Positions 18,134 through 28,387 are shown, counted from the first letter of the stretch. The stretch is 48,096 nt of DNA from an uncultured Clostridia bacterium (GCA_947626885.1 CANQTX010000013.1:1-48096), one strand, 5' to 3'. The notes: generated by a model from the letters alone, not told the origin. A program made the numbers and translations.

Positions 18134-19552
18134 ATGAGAAAAATAAAAGAGGAATGTGGTATATTTGGTATTTATGCAGAACATCCAAAAACATCATTAT
18201 CTTACACAGTATGTGCCGGATTATCAACTTTACAACATCGAGGAGAAGAAAGTTGTGGAATAGCGATTAATGCTGATGGTATCATTGAATATTATAAAGA
18301 TTTAGGATTGGTATCCGAGGTATTTTATCCACAAGTGTTAGATAAACTACCTGAAGGGAAAATGGCAATAGGACATGTTAGATACTCAACAACTGGTTCT
18401 GATAAAAAAGAAAATGCACAACCGATTGTGATTCGTCATAAGAAAGGCAATTTAGCAGTTGTACATAATGGAAATTTGACCAATGCTGTAGAATTAAAAA
18501 GAGAATTAGAAGATGAGGGGGCAATATTTACTTCCACAAATGATACAGAAATTATATGTCATATTATTGTAAGGGAAAGAATGAAAACCAATTCTATTGA
18601 AGAGGCAGTAAAGAATACCATGAAACGTATTAAAGGCGCTTATTCTTTACTTGTGATGTCTTCTACAAAAATGATTGCTGTTAGAGATCCACAAGGCTTT
18701 AGGCCACTTTGTATGGGAAAAATGGGAAAAAATATTATTTTTGCCTCAGAAACCTGTGCATTAGATATATTAGGTGCAAAATTTGAAAGAGATGTTAAAC
18801 CAGGGGAAATTATTACCATTACTAATAATACCATAAAAAGTGATGAATATATATGTGATGAAAACAAAGGATTATGCATTTTTGAATATATTTATTTTGC
18901 AAGACCAGACTCTATTATTGATGGAGTAAGTGTTCATAAATTTAGAAAAGAAACAGGAAGATTTTTAGCAAAACAAGCTCCTGTTGAAGCAGATATTGTA
19001 GCAGGTGTTCCAGATTCAGGATTAGATGCAGCAATGGGATATTCTAAAGAATCCAAAATCCCTTATGATATTGTATTTACTAAAAGTAAATATATAGGAA
19101 GAACTTTTATTCAAAATACACAATCGAAAAGGCAAAAACAAGTATTATTAAAACTAAATCCTATCAAGATGAATGTGAAGGATAGAAAAATTGTTTTAAT
19201 AGATGATTCAATTGTAAGAGGTAATACAATTAGAAGAATCGTAGATAGTTTAAAAACAGCTGGAGCAAAGGAAGTTCACCTAAGAATTGCATCTCCTGCT
19301 TTTTTGGACGTATGTTATTTTGGAACCGATGTAGATAAAAAAGAAAATTTAGTGGCTGTCAATTATTCTGTAGAGGATATTCGAAAACAAATTGGAGCTG
19401 ATTCATTAGAATATTTAAGTTTAGAGAGTTTATCTGCTATTGCACATAAGTATGATATTGGTGGGTATTGTGATGGATGTTTTACAGGAAAATATCCTAT
19501 AGAAGTGCCAGAAGAAATTGAAAAAGATACTTTTGAAAAAATAAAATTATAA
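18134..19552 (+). CDS. purF: Amidophosphoribosyltransferase
   Basis: First committed enzyme of purine synthesis, making phosphoribosylamine from PRPP and glutamine. The 472-residue protein matches the B. subtilis-type enzyme. A short propeptide ends before Cys8 (ECGIFG), the N-terminal nucleophile of the glutaminase domain. The PRPP loop is VLIDDSIVRGNT at about 353-364. Cys248, Cys394, Cys446 and Cys449 are placed like the four ligands of the structural 4Fe-4S cluster. The ATG at 18134 follows AAAGGTGG by nine bases; an upstream GTG at 18122 lies within that ribosome-binding site and is rejected. No purine riboswitch is seen in the leader. Confidence 0.95.
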   Translation: MRKIKEECGIFGIYAEHPKTSLSYTVCAGLSTLQHRGEESCGIAINADGIIEYYKDLGLVSEVFYPQVLDKLPEGKMAIGHVRYSTTGSDKKENAQPIVIRHKKGNLAVVHNGNLTNAVELKRELEDEGAIFTSTNDTEIICHIIVRERMKTNSIEEAVKNTMKRIKGAYSLLVMSSTKMIAVRDPQGFRPLCMGKMGKNIIFASETCALDILGAKFERDVKPGEIITITNNTIKSDEYICDENKGLCIFEYIYFARPDSIIDGVSVHKFRKETGRFLAKQAPVEADIVAGVPDSGLDAAMGYSKESKIPYDIVFTKSKYIGRTFIQNTQSKRQKQVLLKLNPIKMNVKDRKIVLIDDSIVRGNTIRRIVDSLKTAGAKEVHLRIASPAFLDVCYFGTDVDKKENLVAVNYSVEDIRKQIGADSLEYLSLESLSAIAHKYDIGGYCDGCFTGKYPIEVPEEIEKDTFEKIKL

Positions 19553-19570
19553 AAGACGCATGAAAGAAAA

Positions 19571-19609
19571 GAAACCTTCTTGCATATAGTATATGTAAGG
19601 AGGTTTTTT
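19571..19609 (+). promoter_or_regulatory. Terminator-like hairpin enclosing the asnB ribosome-binding site
   Basis: The 5' arm AACCTTCTTGCATATA (19573-19588) pairs with 19590-19605 over about 15 bp, with two G-T pairs and a tiny loop. The 3' arm contains the AAGGAGG (19597-19603) that serves asnB. Six T follow, and the ATG comes at 19610. The structure has the form of a purF terminator, yet it also hides the only good ribosome-binding site of asnB. It could set the purF:asnB ratio by termination, by translation block, or both. Confidence 0.65.
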
Positions 19610-21457
19610 ATGTGTGGTATTGTAGGAATTGTAAATTATCAAGAGGATATTTCGAATCAATATTCTGTTATTAAGAATATGGTAGAAACATTATCCAAAA
19701 GAGGCCCTGATGAGAACGGATTATTTTTTATGAATCATGTAAATTTAGGGCACAGAAGATTAAGCGTTATCGATATAGAAAACGGAAAACAACCTATGAG
19801 TTATCAGGTAGGAGAAACCATTTATACAATGGTTTATAATGGACAGATATATAATACAGAAGAATTAAGACAAATATTAAAAGATAATGGATTTAAATTT
19901 AAAGGACATTCTGATACAGAAGTACTTTTAAAAGCATACATATTTTGGGGGAAAAATGTTTGCAAACATTTAAATGGAATATTTGCATTTGCAATATGGA
20001 ATAGTCAAAAAGAAGAATTATTTGTAGCCAGAGATCATTTTGGAATCAAACCATTATATTATTCTTTTGTAAATGATAACTTTTTATTTGCTTCGGAAGT
20101 AAAGGCCATATTAGCACATCCTATGGCAAAAGCTATCATTGATAAAACGGGAATTGCGGAATTGTTCGGAATAGGACCAAGTCATACACCAGGCATTAGT
20201 CCATTTAAAGGAATAGAAGAATTAGAACCAGCACATTTTATTGTTTATCAAAAAGATAGTTTTAGAAAAGAAGAATATTGGAAGTTAGAAACGAAACCAC
20301 ATACAGATACATTGGAAAAAACTTGTGAGACAATCAGATTTTTATTACAGGATGCAGTGGAAAGACAACTTGTTTCAGATGTACCAATAGGAACTTTATT
20401 ATCTGGAGGATTAGATTCTAGTATTATTAGCAAATATGCTAGTGATTACTATCGAAAAAAATATGGTAAAGCACTAGATACGTTTTCTGTTGATTATGTC
20501 GATCAAGACAAAAATTTTGTTAAAAGTGATTTTCAACCTAATAGTGATAACTATTATATTGATTTGATGAAAAAAGAATTAGATACGAATCATACAACAA
20601 TTGTATTAGATACACCAGAATTGTTTGAAAATTTAGAAGATGCTATGATAGCAAGAGATTTTCCAGGAATGGCAGATGTAGATGCATCCTACTTGTTATT
20701 TTTTAAGCATGTAAAACAACACATTACAGTAGCGTTATCAGGAGAATGCTCAGATGAAATTTTTGGTGGATATCCATGGTATTTTAGAAAAGATGCTTTG
20801 GAAAGTAATACTTTTCCTTGGTCTATAGCATTGCGTGAAAGACAGCAATTGTTAAATCAGGATATTGCAAAAGAAATAAATTTAAAGGACTATATAGATT
20901 ATCGATATCAAGAATCTTTGAAAAAAGTTGAATTTTTACCTGAAGATAGTGAAGTCAATAAAGTATCTAGAAAATTAATTTATTTAACGTCTAACTGGTT
21001 TATGCAAACACTACTAGATAGAACAGATAGAATGTGCATGTATAATGGATTTGAGGTAAGAGTTCCGTTTTGTGATTATCGAATTGTTGAATATGCTTGG
21101 AATATTCCTTGGGAAATGAAAGCTTATAAAGGAAGAGAAAAAGGATTGCTACGTTATGCCATGGAGGGAATTTTACCAGAAGAAATTATTTATAGGAAGA
21201 AAAGTCCATATCCCAAAACACATAATCCGAATTATTTGAAAGTAGTGAAAGAAACATTATCAAAAATTATGACAGATAAAAAAGCACCAATTCATGATTT
21301 ATTAAATAGAGAATATATATTAGAAATTTTAGAAACAGATGGTAAAGCTTTTACCAGACCGTGGTTTGGACAATTAATGACGGGACCACAGCTTATGGCA
21401 TATCTTTGTCAGGTAAATATGTGGCTTGAAAAATATCAACCTGAATTGATTTTATAA
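19610..21457 (+). CDS. asnB: Glutamine-hydrolysing asparagine synthetase
   Basis: Makes asparagine from aspartate, glutamine and ATP. The 615-residue protein starts MCGIVGIV, so Cys2 is the glutaminase nucleophile after removal of Met. This fixes the start at 19610 rather than an upstream in-frame ATG at 19580. The class II glutaminase domain covers about 1-210 (RGPDENG, NGQIYN, HSDTEVLL). The synthetase domain has the PP-loop SGGLDSS at 265-271 and SGECSDEIFGGY. The length and sequence fit the longer Bacillus AsnB/AsnO type. AAGGAGG lies six bases upstream, inside a hairpin. Confidence 0.95.
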   Translation: MCGIVGIVNYQEDISNQYSVIKNMVETLSKRGPDENGLFFMNHVNLGHRRLSVIDIENGKQPMSYQVGETIYTMVYNGQIYNTEELRQILKDNGFKFKGHSDTEVLLKAYIFWGKNVCKHLNGIFAFAIWNSQKEELFVARDHFGIKPLYYSFVNDNFLFASEVKAILAHPMAKAIIDKTGIAELFGIGPSHTPGISPFKGIEELEPAHFIVYQKDSFRKEEYWKLETKPHTDTLEKTCETIRFLLQDAVERQLVSDVPIGTLLSGGLDSSIISKYASDYYRKKYGKALDTFSVDYVDQDKNFVKSDFQPNSDNYYIDLMKKELDTNHTTIVLDTPELFENLEDAMIARDFPGMADVDASYLLFFKHVKQHITVALSGECSDEIFGGYPWYFRKDALESNTFPWSIALRERQQLLNQDIAKEINLKDYIDYRYQESLKKVEFLPEDSEVNKVSRKLIYLTSNWFMQTLLDRTDRMCMYNGFEVRVPFCDYRIVEYAWNIPWEMKAYKGREKGLLRYAMEGILPEEIIYRKKSPYPKTHNPNYLKVVKETLSKIMTDKKAPIHDLLNREYILEILETDGKAFTRPWFGQLMTGPQLMAYLCQVNMWLEKYQPELIL

Positions 21458-21465
21458 GAAAGTTG

Positions 21466-21518
21466 GGCATATATATTATTTTTGAAAACATATAGAAAGA
21501 ATATATATGCCTTTTATT
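21466..21518 (+). terminator. Terminator after asnB
   Basis: GGCATATATATT (21466-21477) pairs with AATATATATGCC (21500-21511) in a 12-bp stem with a 22-base loop, followed by TTTTATTT. Confidence 0.65.
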
Positions 21519-21548
21519 TCATGATTATAATAAATTGCCATAAAAGTA

Positions 21549-21577
21549 TTGATTTTTAGGCATCTTAATGATATAAA
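21549..21577 (+). promoter_or_regulatory. Promoter of ftsY
   Basis: TTGATT at 21549-21554 and TATAAA at 21572-21577 are separated by 17 bases. The TGA just before the -10 gives an extended -10. The pair lies 27 bases ahead of the ftsY start and after the asnB terminator. Confidence 0.65.
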
Positions 21578-21604
21578 AATAGATGGATATATAAAGGAGG
21601 ATAT

Positions 21605-22510
21605 ATGAGTTTTTTTAACAAATTAAAGCAAGGATTAGGTAAAACGAAAAGCTCTTTAGATGAAAAGATTAATCATGTTTTTAGTGCTTTTCGAAAAGTG
21701 GATGAAACCTTGTTAGAAGAATTAGAAGAAGTTTTGATTATGTCTGATGTGGGAATGCAGACATCTATAACCATCATAGATGCATTAAGAAATAGAATAA
21801 AAAAAGAGAAAATAGAAGAAGAACAAGATGTAAGGAGAATACTAAAAGAAATAATGAAAGAAATTTTGGAAGTAGAAAAACCAGAATTACACTTAGAAAC
21901 AAAGCCATCTGTCATTTTAGTTGTTGGTGTTAATGGTGTTGGTAAAACAACATCTATAGGAAAAATAGCAAATCATTTAGTAAAACAAGGGAAAAAAGTA
22001 GTTGTTGCAGCAGCAGATACTTTTCGTGCTGCTGCTGTTGAGCAATTAGAAATTTGGGCCAAACGATCTGGAAGTATTATTGTGAAAAAAGAAGAAGGAG
22101 CTGATCCAGCCTCTGTTGTTTTTGATGCCATTCAAAAAACAATGGAAATAGGAGCTGATGTACTTATTTGTGATACGGCAGGGAGACTTCATAATAAAAA
22201 GTACTTAATGGACGAGCTTGCTAAAATAAAAAAAGTAATAGAAAAAGAAATACCAGAAGCAAGTAAAGAAGTTTTATTGGTACTAGATGCTGAAACAGGA
22301 CAAAATGCTATTTCACAAGTTAAGGCTTTTAAAGCCACAACAGATATTACAGGAATTATATTAACAAAATTGGATGGAACAGCAAAAGGTGGGGTTGTTA
22401 TAGGAATTGTTTCAGAAAACCAAATACCAATAAAATTTATAGGAGTTGGTGAAAAAATTGATGATATGGAAGTTTTTAATGCACAAGAATTCTTGGATGC
22501 AATTATTTAA
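21605..22510 (+). CDS. ftsY: Signal recognition particle receptor FtsY
   Basis: SRP GTPase that docks ribosome-nascent chains with the Sec translocon at the membrane. The 301-residue protein is the short NG form, with only a brief Lys-rich N-terminus instead of the acidic A domain. The N domain covers about 20-95. The G domain has GVNGVGKTT at 108-116, DTFRAAAVEQL, DTAGRLHNK and TKLDGTAKGG. The last helix is VFNAQEFLDAI. AGGAGG is four bases before the ATG. The UPF0182 gene follows after 29 bases. Confidence 0.96.
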   Translation: MSFFNKLKQGLGKTKSSLDEKINHVFSAFRKVDETLLEELEEVLIMSDVGMQTSITIIDALRNRIKKEKIEEEQDVRRILKEIMKEILEVEKPELHLETKPSVILVVGVNGVGKTTSIGKIANHLVKQGKKVVVAAADTFRAAAVEQLEIWAKRSGSIIVKKEEGADPASVVFDAIQKTMEIGADVLICDTAGRLHNKKYLMDELAKIKKVIEKEIPEASKEVLLVLDAETGQNAISQVKAFKATTDITGIILTKLDGTAKGGVVIGIVSENQIPIKFIGVGEKIDDMEVFNAQEFLDAII

Positions 22511-22539
22511 AACTATATCAAAAGGAAGGAAGAGCGAAA

Positions 22540-25398
22540 ATGGGGGCACAAAATAATGTAGTAAAGAAGAACGCAATTACAAAAGAGAAAAATAAAAAAT
22601 TTGCTATAAGAACGATTCTTACTATGGTAGTGATAGCAATTTTTGCAATATCCAGTTTTATTTCATTTAGAGCAGATTATTTATATACCATAGAAATTGG
22701 AAAACAATATGAAAGTGTTTTTTATCAAAAAGTGATAAATCGTTATACTGTTTTGGGTGTTGCTTTTGTAATATTATACCTTCTTATATATATGAATAAT
22801 GTATTCATAAAAAAAGGATTAAAAAAATTTTTTAAAGAAGAAAATAAAGATATGCCCAAATTACCTAATAAAACTCTTTGTGTAATATTAGGTATTATAG
22901 GAAGTGTTATTGCTACCAATTTGTTAGCAGATAAATTTTCTGTTTTTTCGAATGCTGCTGTATTTGGACAGTCAGATAAAATATTTGGAGCTGATATAGG
23001 ATATTATATTTTTCAGTTACCTTTTATACAATCCATATTGATATTTATAATAGAAGTGCTTGTTGCACTCATTATATACACAGCTATTTATTATGTTATT
23101 GTACTAAATACATACTTTGATGGAGTAAATGTTGAAACTTTGAAGAAAAATACATTTATCAAACAAGAAATTTTTATTGTTATATTAATAACAATTGTAT
23201 TTTGCGTTTATGTGTTTATTAATGCACAAAATATTTTAACAGGAAATATGGTTACAGTAGGAGAAGATAATTCAATTGAATTGGTAGGGGCAGGAAAGAC
23301 AGATGTTACGATTAAACTATGGGGTTATAGAATTTTAAGTTTTATAATAGCCATATCTGTTTTTAGATTATTGAAATATGTCAAAAAAGGCAATTTCAAA
23401 CAGAGTATCATATCGGTAGCTATTGTTCCAATCTATTTATTATGTATGTTCTTAAGCATGACGTATTTTCAATTTATTTATGTTAGAAATAATGAATTGG
23501 ATAATGAAAAAGAATATATTAGTTATCATATAGCAAGTACAAAAGAAGCTTATGGAATTAATATAGATCAAAAAAATATAGATTCTTATCATACAATTAC
23601 TTCAGAAGAAGTAAATAACAATCAGTATGTGATTAATAATATTCCGTTAATTACAAAAGATGTTACCTTAACTTCTGTAGCGGAACATCAAGAAAATAGT
23701 GTATACTATAGATATGACAATACATTTTTGGATGTTTATAGAATTAACAATGAGAATAAATTAGTATACATAACACCAAGAGAAATTTTAGCAGATGCGA
23801 GTATTAGTTATAATAATAGGACATTAACATATACGCATGGATATTCTGTAGTTGCTAGTACAGCAACAGATGCTGATAATAATGGTTATACAGAATATAT
23901 TTTATCAGATTTCAAGAATACAGATACAATGCATATCAATGAGCCAAGAATTTACTTTGGTTTAGAAACCAATAGTACGATTATGACAAATACAACCTTT
24001 GGTAAAGAATATGACTATCCTATTACACCAACGACTTACAATGAGAATATCTATAATGGTGAAGCAGGTTTAACATTAGGCTTTTTTGATAGACTCATAT
24101 TAGCAATAAATCAGAAAAATTTTAAATTGGCTTTTTCTTCTAATATTACAGAAGATACCAAAGTGATTAGTCATAGAAATATTATTGAAAGAGCAAAAAA
24201 AATATTACCAGATGTTTTATATGATGAAAATCCATATTTAGTAATTACAGATACAGGAAGATTAGTATGGGTGTTAGATGGTTATACGAGGTCAGCCGAT
24301 TATCCCTATGCTCAATCTACAACAATTAATATAAAGGGATATAAAGAAAAAATTAATTATATCCGAAATTCTGTTAAGATTTTAATTGATGCTTATGATG
24401 GAACCACTACTTTTTATATTACAGATAGAACAGATCCTATTATTATGACTTATAGAAATATGTATCCTGATTTATTTGAAGATTTAGAAACACCTATGCC
24501 AGAAGACATTGCACAGCATATGAAGTATCCTCAATTTTTATATGATATTCAAGCAAGAATGATTAATATATATCATGATGTTAGTGAAGACGTTTTATAC
24601 AGAGCAGATGATATTTGGCAGATAACAACAAAGGCCAATTCCAATAATCCAACAATTCCTGGTATAGAAAGAGAATCTTATTATACAATGCTTAAGACAA
24701 TTGATCATCAAAAGGCAGAGTTAGGGTTAGTATTAACATTTAATAAATTAGAAAAACAAAATATTACAGCCTATTTAGTAGGTACAGTAGATAGAGGAAA
24801 ACCGCAATTATCATTATATAAATTTAGTTCAGAAAGTAATGTTGTGGGCATTATGCAATTGAATAATCAAATAGAACAAGATGCAACGATTGCGGAAGAA
24901 TTAGAAACATTAAATACAAGTGGCACCAAATTGATAAAAGATATGATTATTGTACCAATCAATAATACATTGTTATATGTTGAACCAGTTTATCAAGTAA
25001 TGTTAAATGAAACAGAAATACCGGTATTAAAGAAAGTTATTATTGCTTCTGGAAATACAGTTGCTATAGGAGATAATTTAAATGAAGCTTTAACAAATTT
25101 ATTTAATGATGAATATGCCGTAGATATCGAATTTATTGATACAGAAGATGTAGAAGCATTAATAGATTCGGTTATAAAAGCGAATAATAATTTAACAGAT
25201 TCGTTAAATGCAAATGATTTTGAAATGATTGGTAAAGATATTACAAGCTTACAAACATTGATTCATCAATTGCAAGCAGTAAGGGAAAACGAGAAAGCAG
25301 AACAAGATAAGTTAAAAGAACAAGAAAACCAAAATAATATATCTAATACACAAAATGCAGTAGAAAACATGACCAATATATTAAATAGTGTACAATAA
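22540..25398 (+). CDS. UPF0182 family membrane protein
   Basis: A 952-residue protein of unknown function. The first third has about seven membrane segments. The rest is a large domain, probably outside the cell. Family hallmarks are visible: FGADIGYYIFQLPF after the third helix, NELDNEKEYISYHIASTKEAYGI after the last, RTLTYTHGYSVVAS, and YLVITDTGRLVWVLDGYTRSADYPYA. The C-terminal 60 residues are Gln-, Asn- and Glu-rich and probably unstructured. AGGAAGG precedes the ATG. It is packed between ftsY and pgsA (25 bases), so coexpression with membrane-biogenesis genes is likely, but this does not define its job. Confidence 0.88.
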   Translation: MGAQNNVVKKNAITKEKNKKFAIRTILTMVVIAIFAISSFISFRADYLYTIEIGKQYESVFYQKVINRYTVLGVAFVILYLLIYMNNVFIKKGLKKFFKEENKDMPKLPNKTLCVILGIIGSVIATNLLADKFSVFSNAAVFGQSDKIFGADIGYYIFQLPFIQSILIFIIEVLVALIIYTAIYYVIVLNTYFDGVNVETLKKNTFIKQEIFIVILITIVFCVYVFINAQNILTGNMVTVGEDNSIELVGAGKTDVTIKLWGYRILSFIIAISVFRLLKYVKKGNFKQSIISVAIVPIYLLCMFLSMTYFQFIYVRNNELDNEKEYISYHIASTKEAYGINIDQKNIDSYHTITSEEVNNNQYVINNIPLITKDVTLTSVAEHQENSVYYRYDNTFLDVYRINNENKLVYITPREILADASISYNNRTLTYTHGYSVVASTATDADNNGYTEYILSDFKNTDTMHINEPRIYFGLETNSTIMTNTTFGKEYDYPITPTTYNENIYNGEAGLTLGFFDRLILAINQKNFKLAFSSNITEDTKVISHRNIIERAKKILPDVLYDENPYLVITDTGRLVWVLDGYTRSADYPYAQSTTINIKGYKEKINYIRNSVKILIDAYDGTTTFYITDRTDPIIMTYRNMYPDLFEDLETPMPEDIAQHMKYPQFLYDIQARMINIYHDVSEDVLYRADDIWQITTKANSNNPTIPGIERESYYTMLKTIDHQKAELGLVLTFNKLEKQNITAYLVGTVDRGKPQLSLYKFSSESNVVGIMQLNNQIEQDATIAEELETLNTSGTKLIKDMIIVPINNTLLYVEPVYQVMLNETEIPVLKKVIIASGNTVAIGDNLNEALTNLFNDEYAVDIEFIDTEDVEALIDSVIKANNNLTDSLNANDFEMIGKDITSLQTLIHQLQAVRENEKAEQDKLKEQENQNNISNTQNAVENMTNILNSVQ

Positions 25399-25423
25399 GA
25401 AGCATAAAAGGGGGAAGTAATAT

Positions 25424-26059
25424 ATGAATTTAGCAAATCAACTAACGATATTTAGGATAATCTTGGTACCTATTTTTATTGTTATAGGATATCTTCCGAT
25501 ACCAGGTATGTGGTTAGGAATTCCAGTAACATATTGGATAATGAATGTTATTTTTATCGTTGCTTCTATAACAGATAAACTAGATGGTTATATTGCACGA
25601 TCTAGAAATCAAATAACAACTTTTGGAAAATTTTTAGATCCATTAGCAGATAAAATTTTAGTATTAACTGCATTAGTCATGCTTGTAGAGTTTGGTAAAA
25701 TTCCAGCTTGGATTCCAGTAATTGTATTAGCAAGAGAGTTTTTAGTATCTGGTTATCGCTTGTTGGCAGTAGAGAAAGGAGGAAAAGTGATAGCAGCCTC
25801 TATCTGGGGTAAACTAAAAACAGTAACACAGATGATAGCAATTATTCTAATCTTTTTAGATAAGTTTGCTTTTATGGATTTTATAAAAGCAACTACTTCA
25901 AGACAAGAGGCATTTGAAAGTAGTTTTCAAATCTATATGACTCAAGGAGAAATTGTTTTCAATGTTATAGCAAGTGTGTTGTTATTGATTTCTGTAATAG
26001 CAACAATTTTTTCAGGATATGATTATTTGAAAAATGGAAAAGAGGTATGGAAAGATTAA
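25424..26059 (+). CDS. pgsA: CDP-diacylglycerol-glycerol-3-phosphate 3-phosphatidyltransferase
   Basis: Integral membrane enzyme making phosphatidylglycerol phosphate from CDP-diacylglycerol and glycerol-3-phosphate. The complete CDP-alcohol phosphatidyltransferase motif is present: Asp51, Asp54-Gly55, Ala58-Arg59, Gly68, Asp72 and Asp76. The 211 residues hold four to six membrane helices. An insertion at about 150-170 (TTSRQEAFES) lengthens the protein somewhat. GGGGGAAG precedes the ATG. With plsY and gpsA it is the third phospholipid gene in the window. Confidence 0.92.
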   Translation: MNLANQLTIFRIILVPIFIVIGYLPIPGMWLGIPVTYWIMNVIFIVASITDKLDGYIARSRNQITTFGKFLDPLADKILVLTALVMLVEFGKIPAWIPVIVLAREFLVSGYRLLAVEKGGKVIAASIWGKLKTVTQMIAIILIFLDKFAFMDFIKATTSRQEAFESSFQIYMTQGEIVFNVIASVLLLISVIATIFSGYDYLKNGKEVWKD

Positions 26060-26111
26060 ATAGAAAAGAAAATTTAATTAATAATTAAAAAGGATGATAA
26101 GAGGATAACCG

Positions 26112-28103
26112 ATGCGTAAACAAGAAGCCAAAAAAAGAATAGAAGAATTGAATCGTCTAACAGCATACCATGCTAAGAAATATTATGATGACGATGCACC
26201 AGAAATTAGTGATTTTGAATATGATATGTTAATGTTGGAATTAAGGAATTTAGAGAACCAGTTTCCTGAATTTGTTACAAAAGATTCCTTAACACAACAT
26301 GTAGGTGGTACGGTAAAAGAAGGATTTGAAAAAGTGGAACATGAAGTACCACTTCAAAGTTTACAAGATATTTTCGACTTTGAAGAGCTATATGCTTTTG
26401 ATGAGAGAGTTAAAAAAACATTACAAGTTGATGCGGTGCAATATGTAGTAGAAACAAAAATAGATGGCCTTTCTGTGGCATTAGAATATAAACAGGGAAA
26501 GTTTATAAGAGGTGCAACAAGAGGCAATGGTTTAGTAGGGGAAGATATTACAGAAAATTTAAAAACCATTAAACACATTCCTATGCAACTAAAAGAACCA
26601 ATTGATATTGTTGTTAGAGGAGAAGTATTTATAGGAAAACAAGAATTTGAAGCTATGAATGAAGAGAGAATAGAAAATGAAGAATCTGTTTTTGCAAATG
26701 CTAGAAATGCAGCAGCAGGATCTCTTCGACAATTAGATAGTAGAATAACTGCTTCAAGACCGCTAGATATTTATGTGTTTAATGTTCAAAAATCTGTTTC
26801 TATACCATTTTCTTCTCACTATGAATCACTATTGTATTTAGAAAAATTAGGTTTTCAAGTTAATCCTGTAAAAGTAATATGTCATAATATAAAAGAGGTA
26901 ATACAAGAAATTCAGAAAATTGGAGAGGACAGAGAAGCATTAAGCTTTGGCATTGATGGAGCTGTGATAAAAGTAGATAATTTAAAGCAAAGAGAAGACT
27001 TGGGACAAACTTATAAAGTACCCAAATGGGCTATTGCATATAAATATCCGCCAGAGCAAAAAGAAACAATTTTAAAAGAAATTATATGTCAAGTAGGAAG
27101 AACAGGTGTTATTACGCCAATGGCTATTTTAGAGCCTATAAAAGTGGCTGGTTCAACCATTTCAAAAACAACTCTTCATAATGAGGATTTTATCAAAGAA
27201 AAAGATCTAAAAATAGGAGATACTGTTCTTATTCAAAAAGCAGGAGATGTCATTCCTGAGATTGTCAGTGTGATCAAAGAGAAAAGAACAGGAAAAGAAA
27301 AAAATTTTAATATGCCTCATATATGTCCTGTCTGTGGAGCTTTAGCTGTTAGAGAAGAAGGAGAGTCGGCTGTTAGGTGTATTGGTATTGAATGTCCTGC
27401 TAAATTATATAAAAATATTATTCATTTTGCTTCTCGTGAAGCAATGAATATAAAGGGACTTGGTGATAGTATTATCGAAGAACTTTTGAAACGTAATCTG
27501 ATCCATAATATAGCAGATATTTATACCTTACAATTAGAAGATTTTGCAAGTTTGAAAAAAAATGGAAAAAAATTTGCACAAAATTTAGTAGAAAGTATTC
27601 AAACAAGTAAACAAAATGAGTTTTATCGATTGATTAATGGATTTGGTATTAGGCATATTGGTGTGAAAGCTTCCAAGCAATTAGCAAAACAATTTAAACA
27701 TATAGACAATTTACAAAATGCAAGTTATGAGGAACTAATGACGATAGAGGATATGGGAGAAATTATGGTAGAAAGCGTAAAAGACTTTTTCTCACAGAGT
27801 CAAACGAAAGATTTAATTCGAAGGTTAAAAGATGCTGGTGTGAATATGCAAACAGAAAATGAGGAAATAGAAGATATAAGATTTAATGGACAAATTTTTG
27901 TTTTAACAGGCACTTTAGAAAAGTATTCACGTAAGGAAGCAGAAGAGATAATAGAAAAATTTGGGGGAAAGACTTCTTCTTCTGTATCTAGAAAAACCAC
28001 TTATGTATTAGCGGGAGAAGATAGTGGTAGTAAACTTACAAAAGCACAGGCACTAGGAATACCAATTATTTCGGAGCAAGACTTTGAGACAATGATTCGA
28101 TAA
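26112..28103 (+). CDS. ligA: NAD+-dependent DNA ligase
   Basis: Seals nicks in replication and repair with NAD+ as cofactor. The 663-residue protein has all LigA parts. The Ia domain contains YYDDDAPEISDFEYD. The adenylated Lys116 lies in KIDGLSVAL. The OB fold contains GRTGVITPMA. The zinc finger uses Cys405, Cys408, Cys423 and Cys428. Helix-hairpin-helix repeats and a C-terminal BRCT domain (about 585-663, GGKTSSSVSRKT) follow. The ATG at 26112 is weakly served by AAGAGGA. pcrA, its frequent partner, is not present. Confidence 0.97.
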   Translation: MRKQEAKKRIEELNRLTAYHAKKYYDDDAPEISDFEYDMLMLELRNLENQFPEFVTKDSLTQHVGGTVKEGFEKVEHEVPLQSLQDIFDFEELYAFDERVKKTLQVDAVQYVVETKIDGLSVALEYKQGKFIRGATRGNGLVGEDITENLKTIKHIPMQLKEPIDIVVRGEVFIGKQEFEAMNEERIENEESVFANARNAAAGSLRQLDSRITASRPLDIYVFNVQKSVSIPFSSHYESLLYLEKLGFQVNPVKVICHNIKEVIQEIQKIGEDREALSFGIDGAVIKVDNLKQREDLGQTYKVPKWAIAYKYPPEQKETILKEIICQVGRTGVITPMAILEPIKVAGSTISKTTLHNEDFIKEKDLKIGDTVLIQKAGDVIPEIVSVIKEKRTGKEKNFNMPHICPVCGALAVREEGESAVRCIGIECPAKLYKNIIHFASREAMNIKGLGDSIIEELLKRNLIHNIADIYTLQLEDFASLKKNGKKFAQNLVESIQTSKQNEFYRLINGFGIRHIGVKASKQLAKQFKHIDNLQNASYEELMTIEDMGEIMVESVKDFFSQSQTKDLIRRLKDAGVNMQTENEEIEDIRFNGQIFVLTGTLEKYSRKEAEEIIEKFGGKTSSSVSRKTTYVLAGEDSGSKLTKAQALGIPIISEQDFETMIR

Positions 28104-28144
28104 AAAGTATGTTTACAATGCTAGAAAAAGAGGGGATAATAAAA

Positions 28145-28387
28145 ATGGAGAGAAATTATACGTTTGAAATGTTTTGGGAAGACTTAGATAATGGTTTTAC
28201 ATTCAAGTATTATTATAAGAATTGTCAATATACCATTTATAAATTAACCCAAAATTGTTATAAAAACGAATTAATATTTGCACCTGAAAAATGTCCATAT
28301 CAAAAGAATGCCATATATACATTAAAGAGAGTAAAAGAATTATTTCCCTATATGGAACAATTAGAATATGATATAGGAATGGCATGA
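28145..28387 (+). CDS. Small protein of unknown function
   Basis: An 80-residue soluble protein, MERNYTFEMFWEDLDNGFT onward, rich in Tyr, Phe and Lys, with three Cys and no motif that I recognise. The ATG at 28145 is chosen because AAGAGGGG lies about nine bases upstream; an in-frame ATG at 28109 has none. It sits between ligA (41 bases) and ruvB (57 bases) on the same strand, so it is probably part of that transcript. A role in DNA repair would be guesswork. Confidence 0.6.
   Translation: MERNYTFEMFWEDLDNGFTFKYYYKNCQYTIYKLTQNCYKNELIFAPEKCPYQKNAIYTLKRVKELFPYMEQLEYDIGMA

Noticed and set aside
19553..19609. T-box riboswitch ahead of asnB
   Set aside because: The gap is only 57 bases and holds one long hairpin; no T-box sequence or specifier stem fits.
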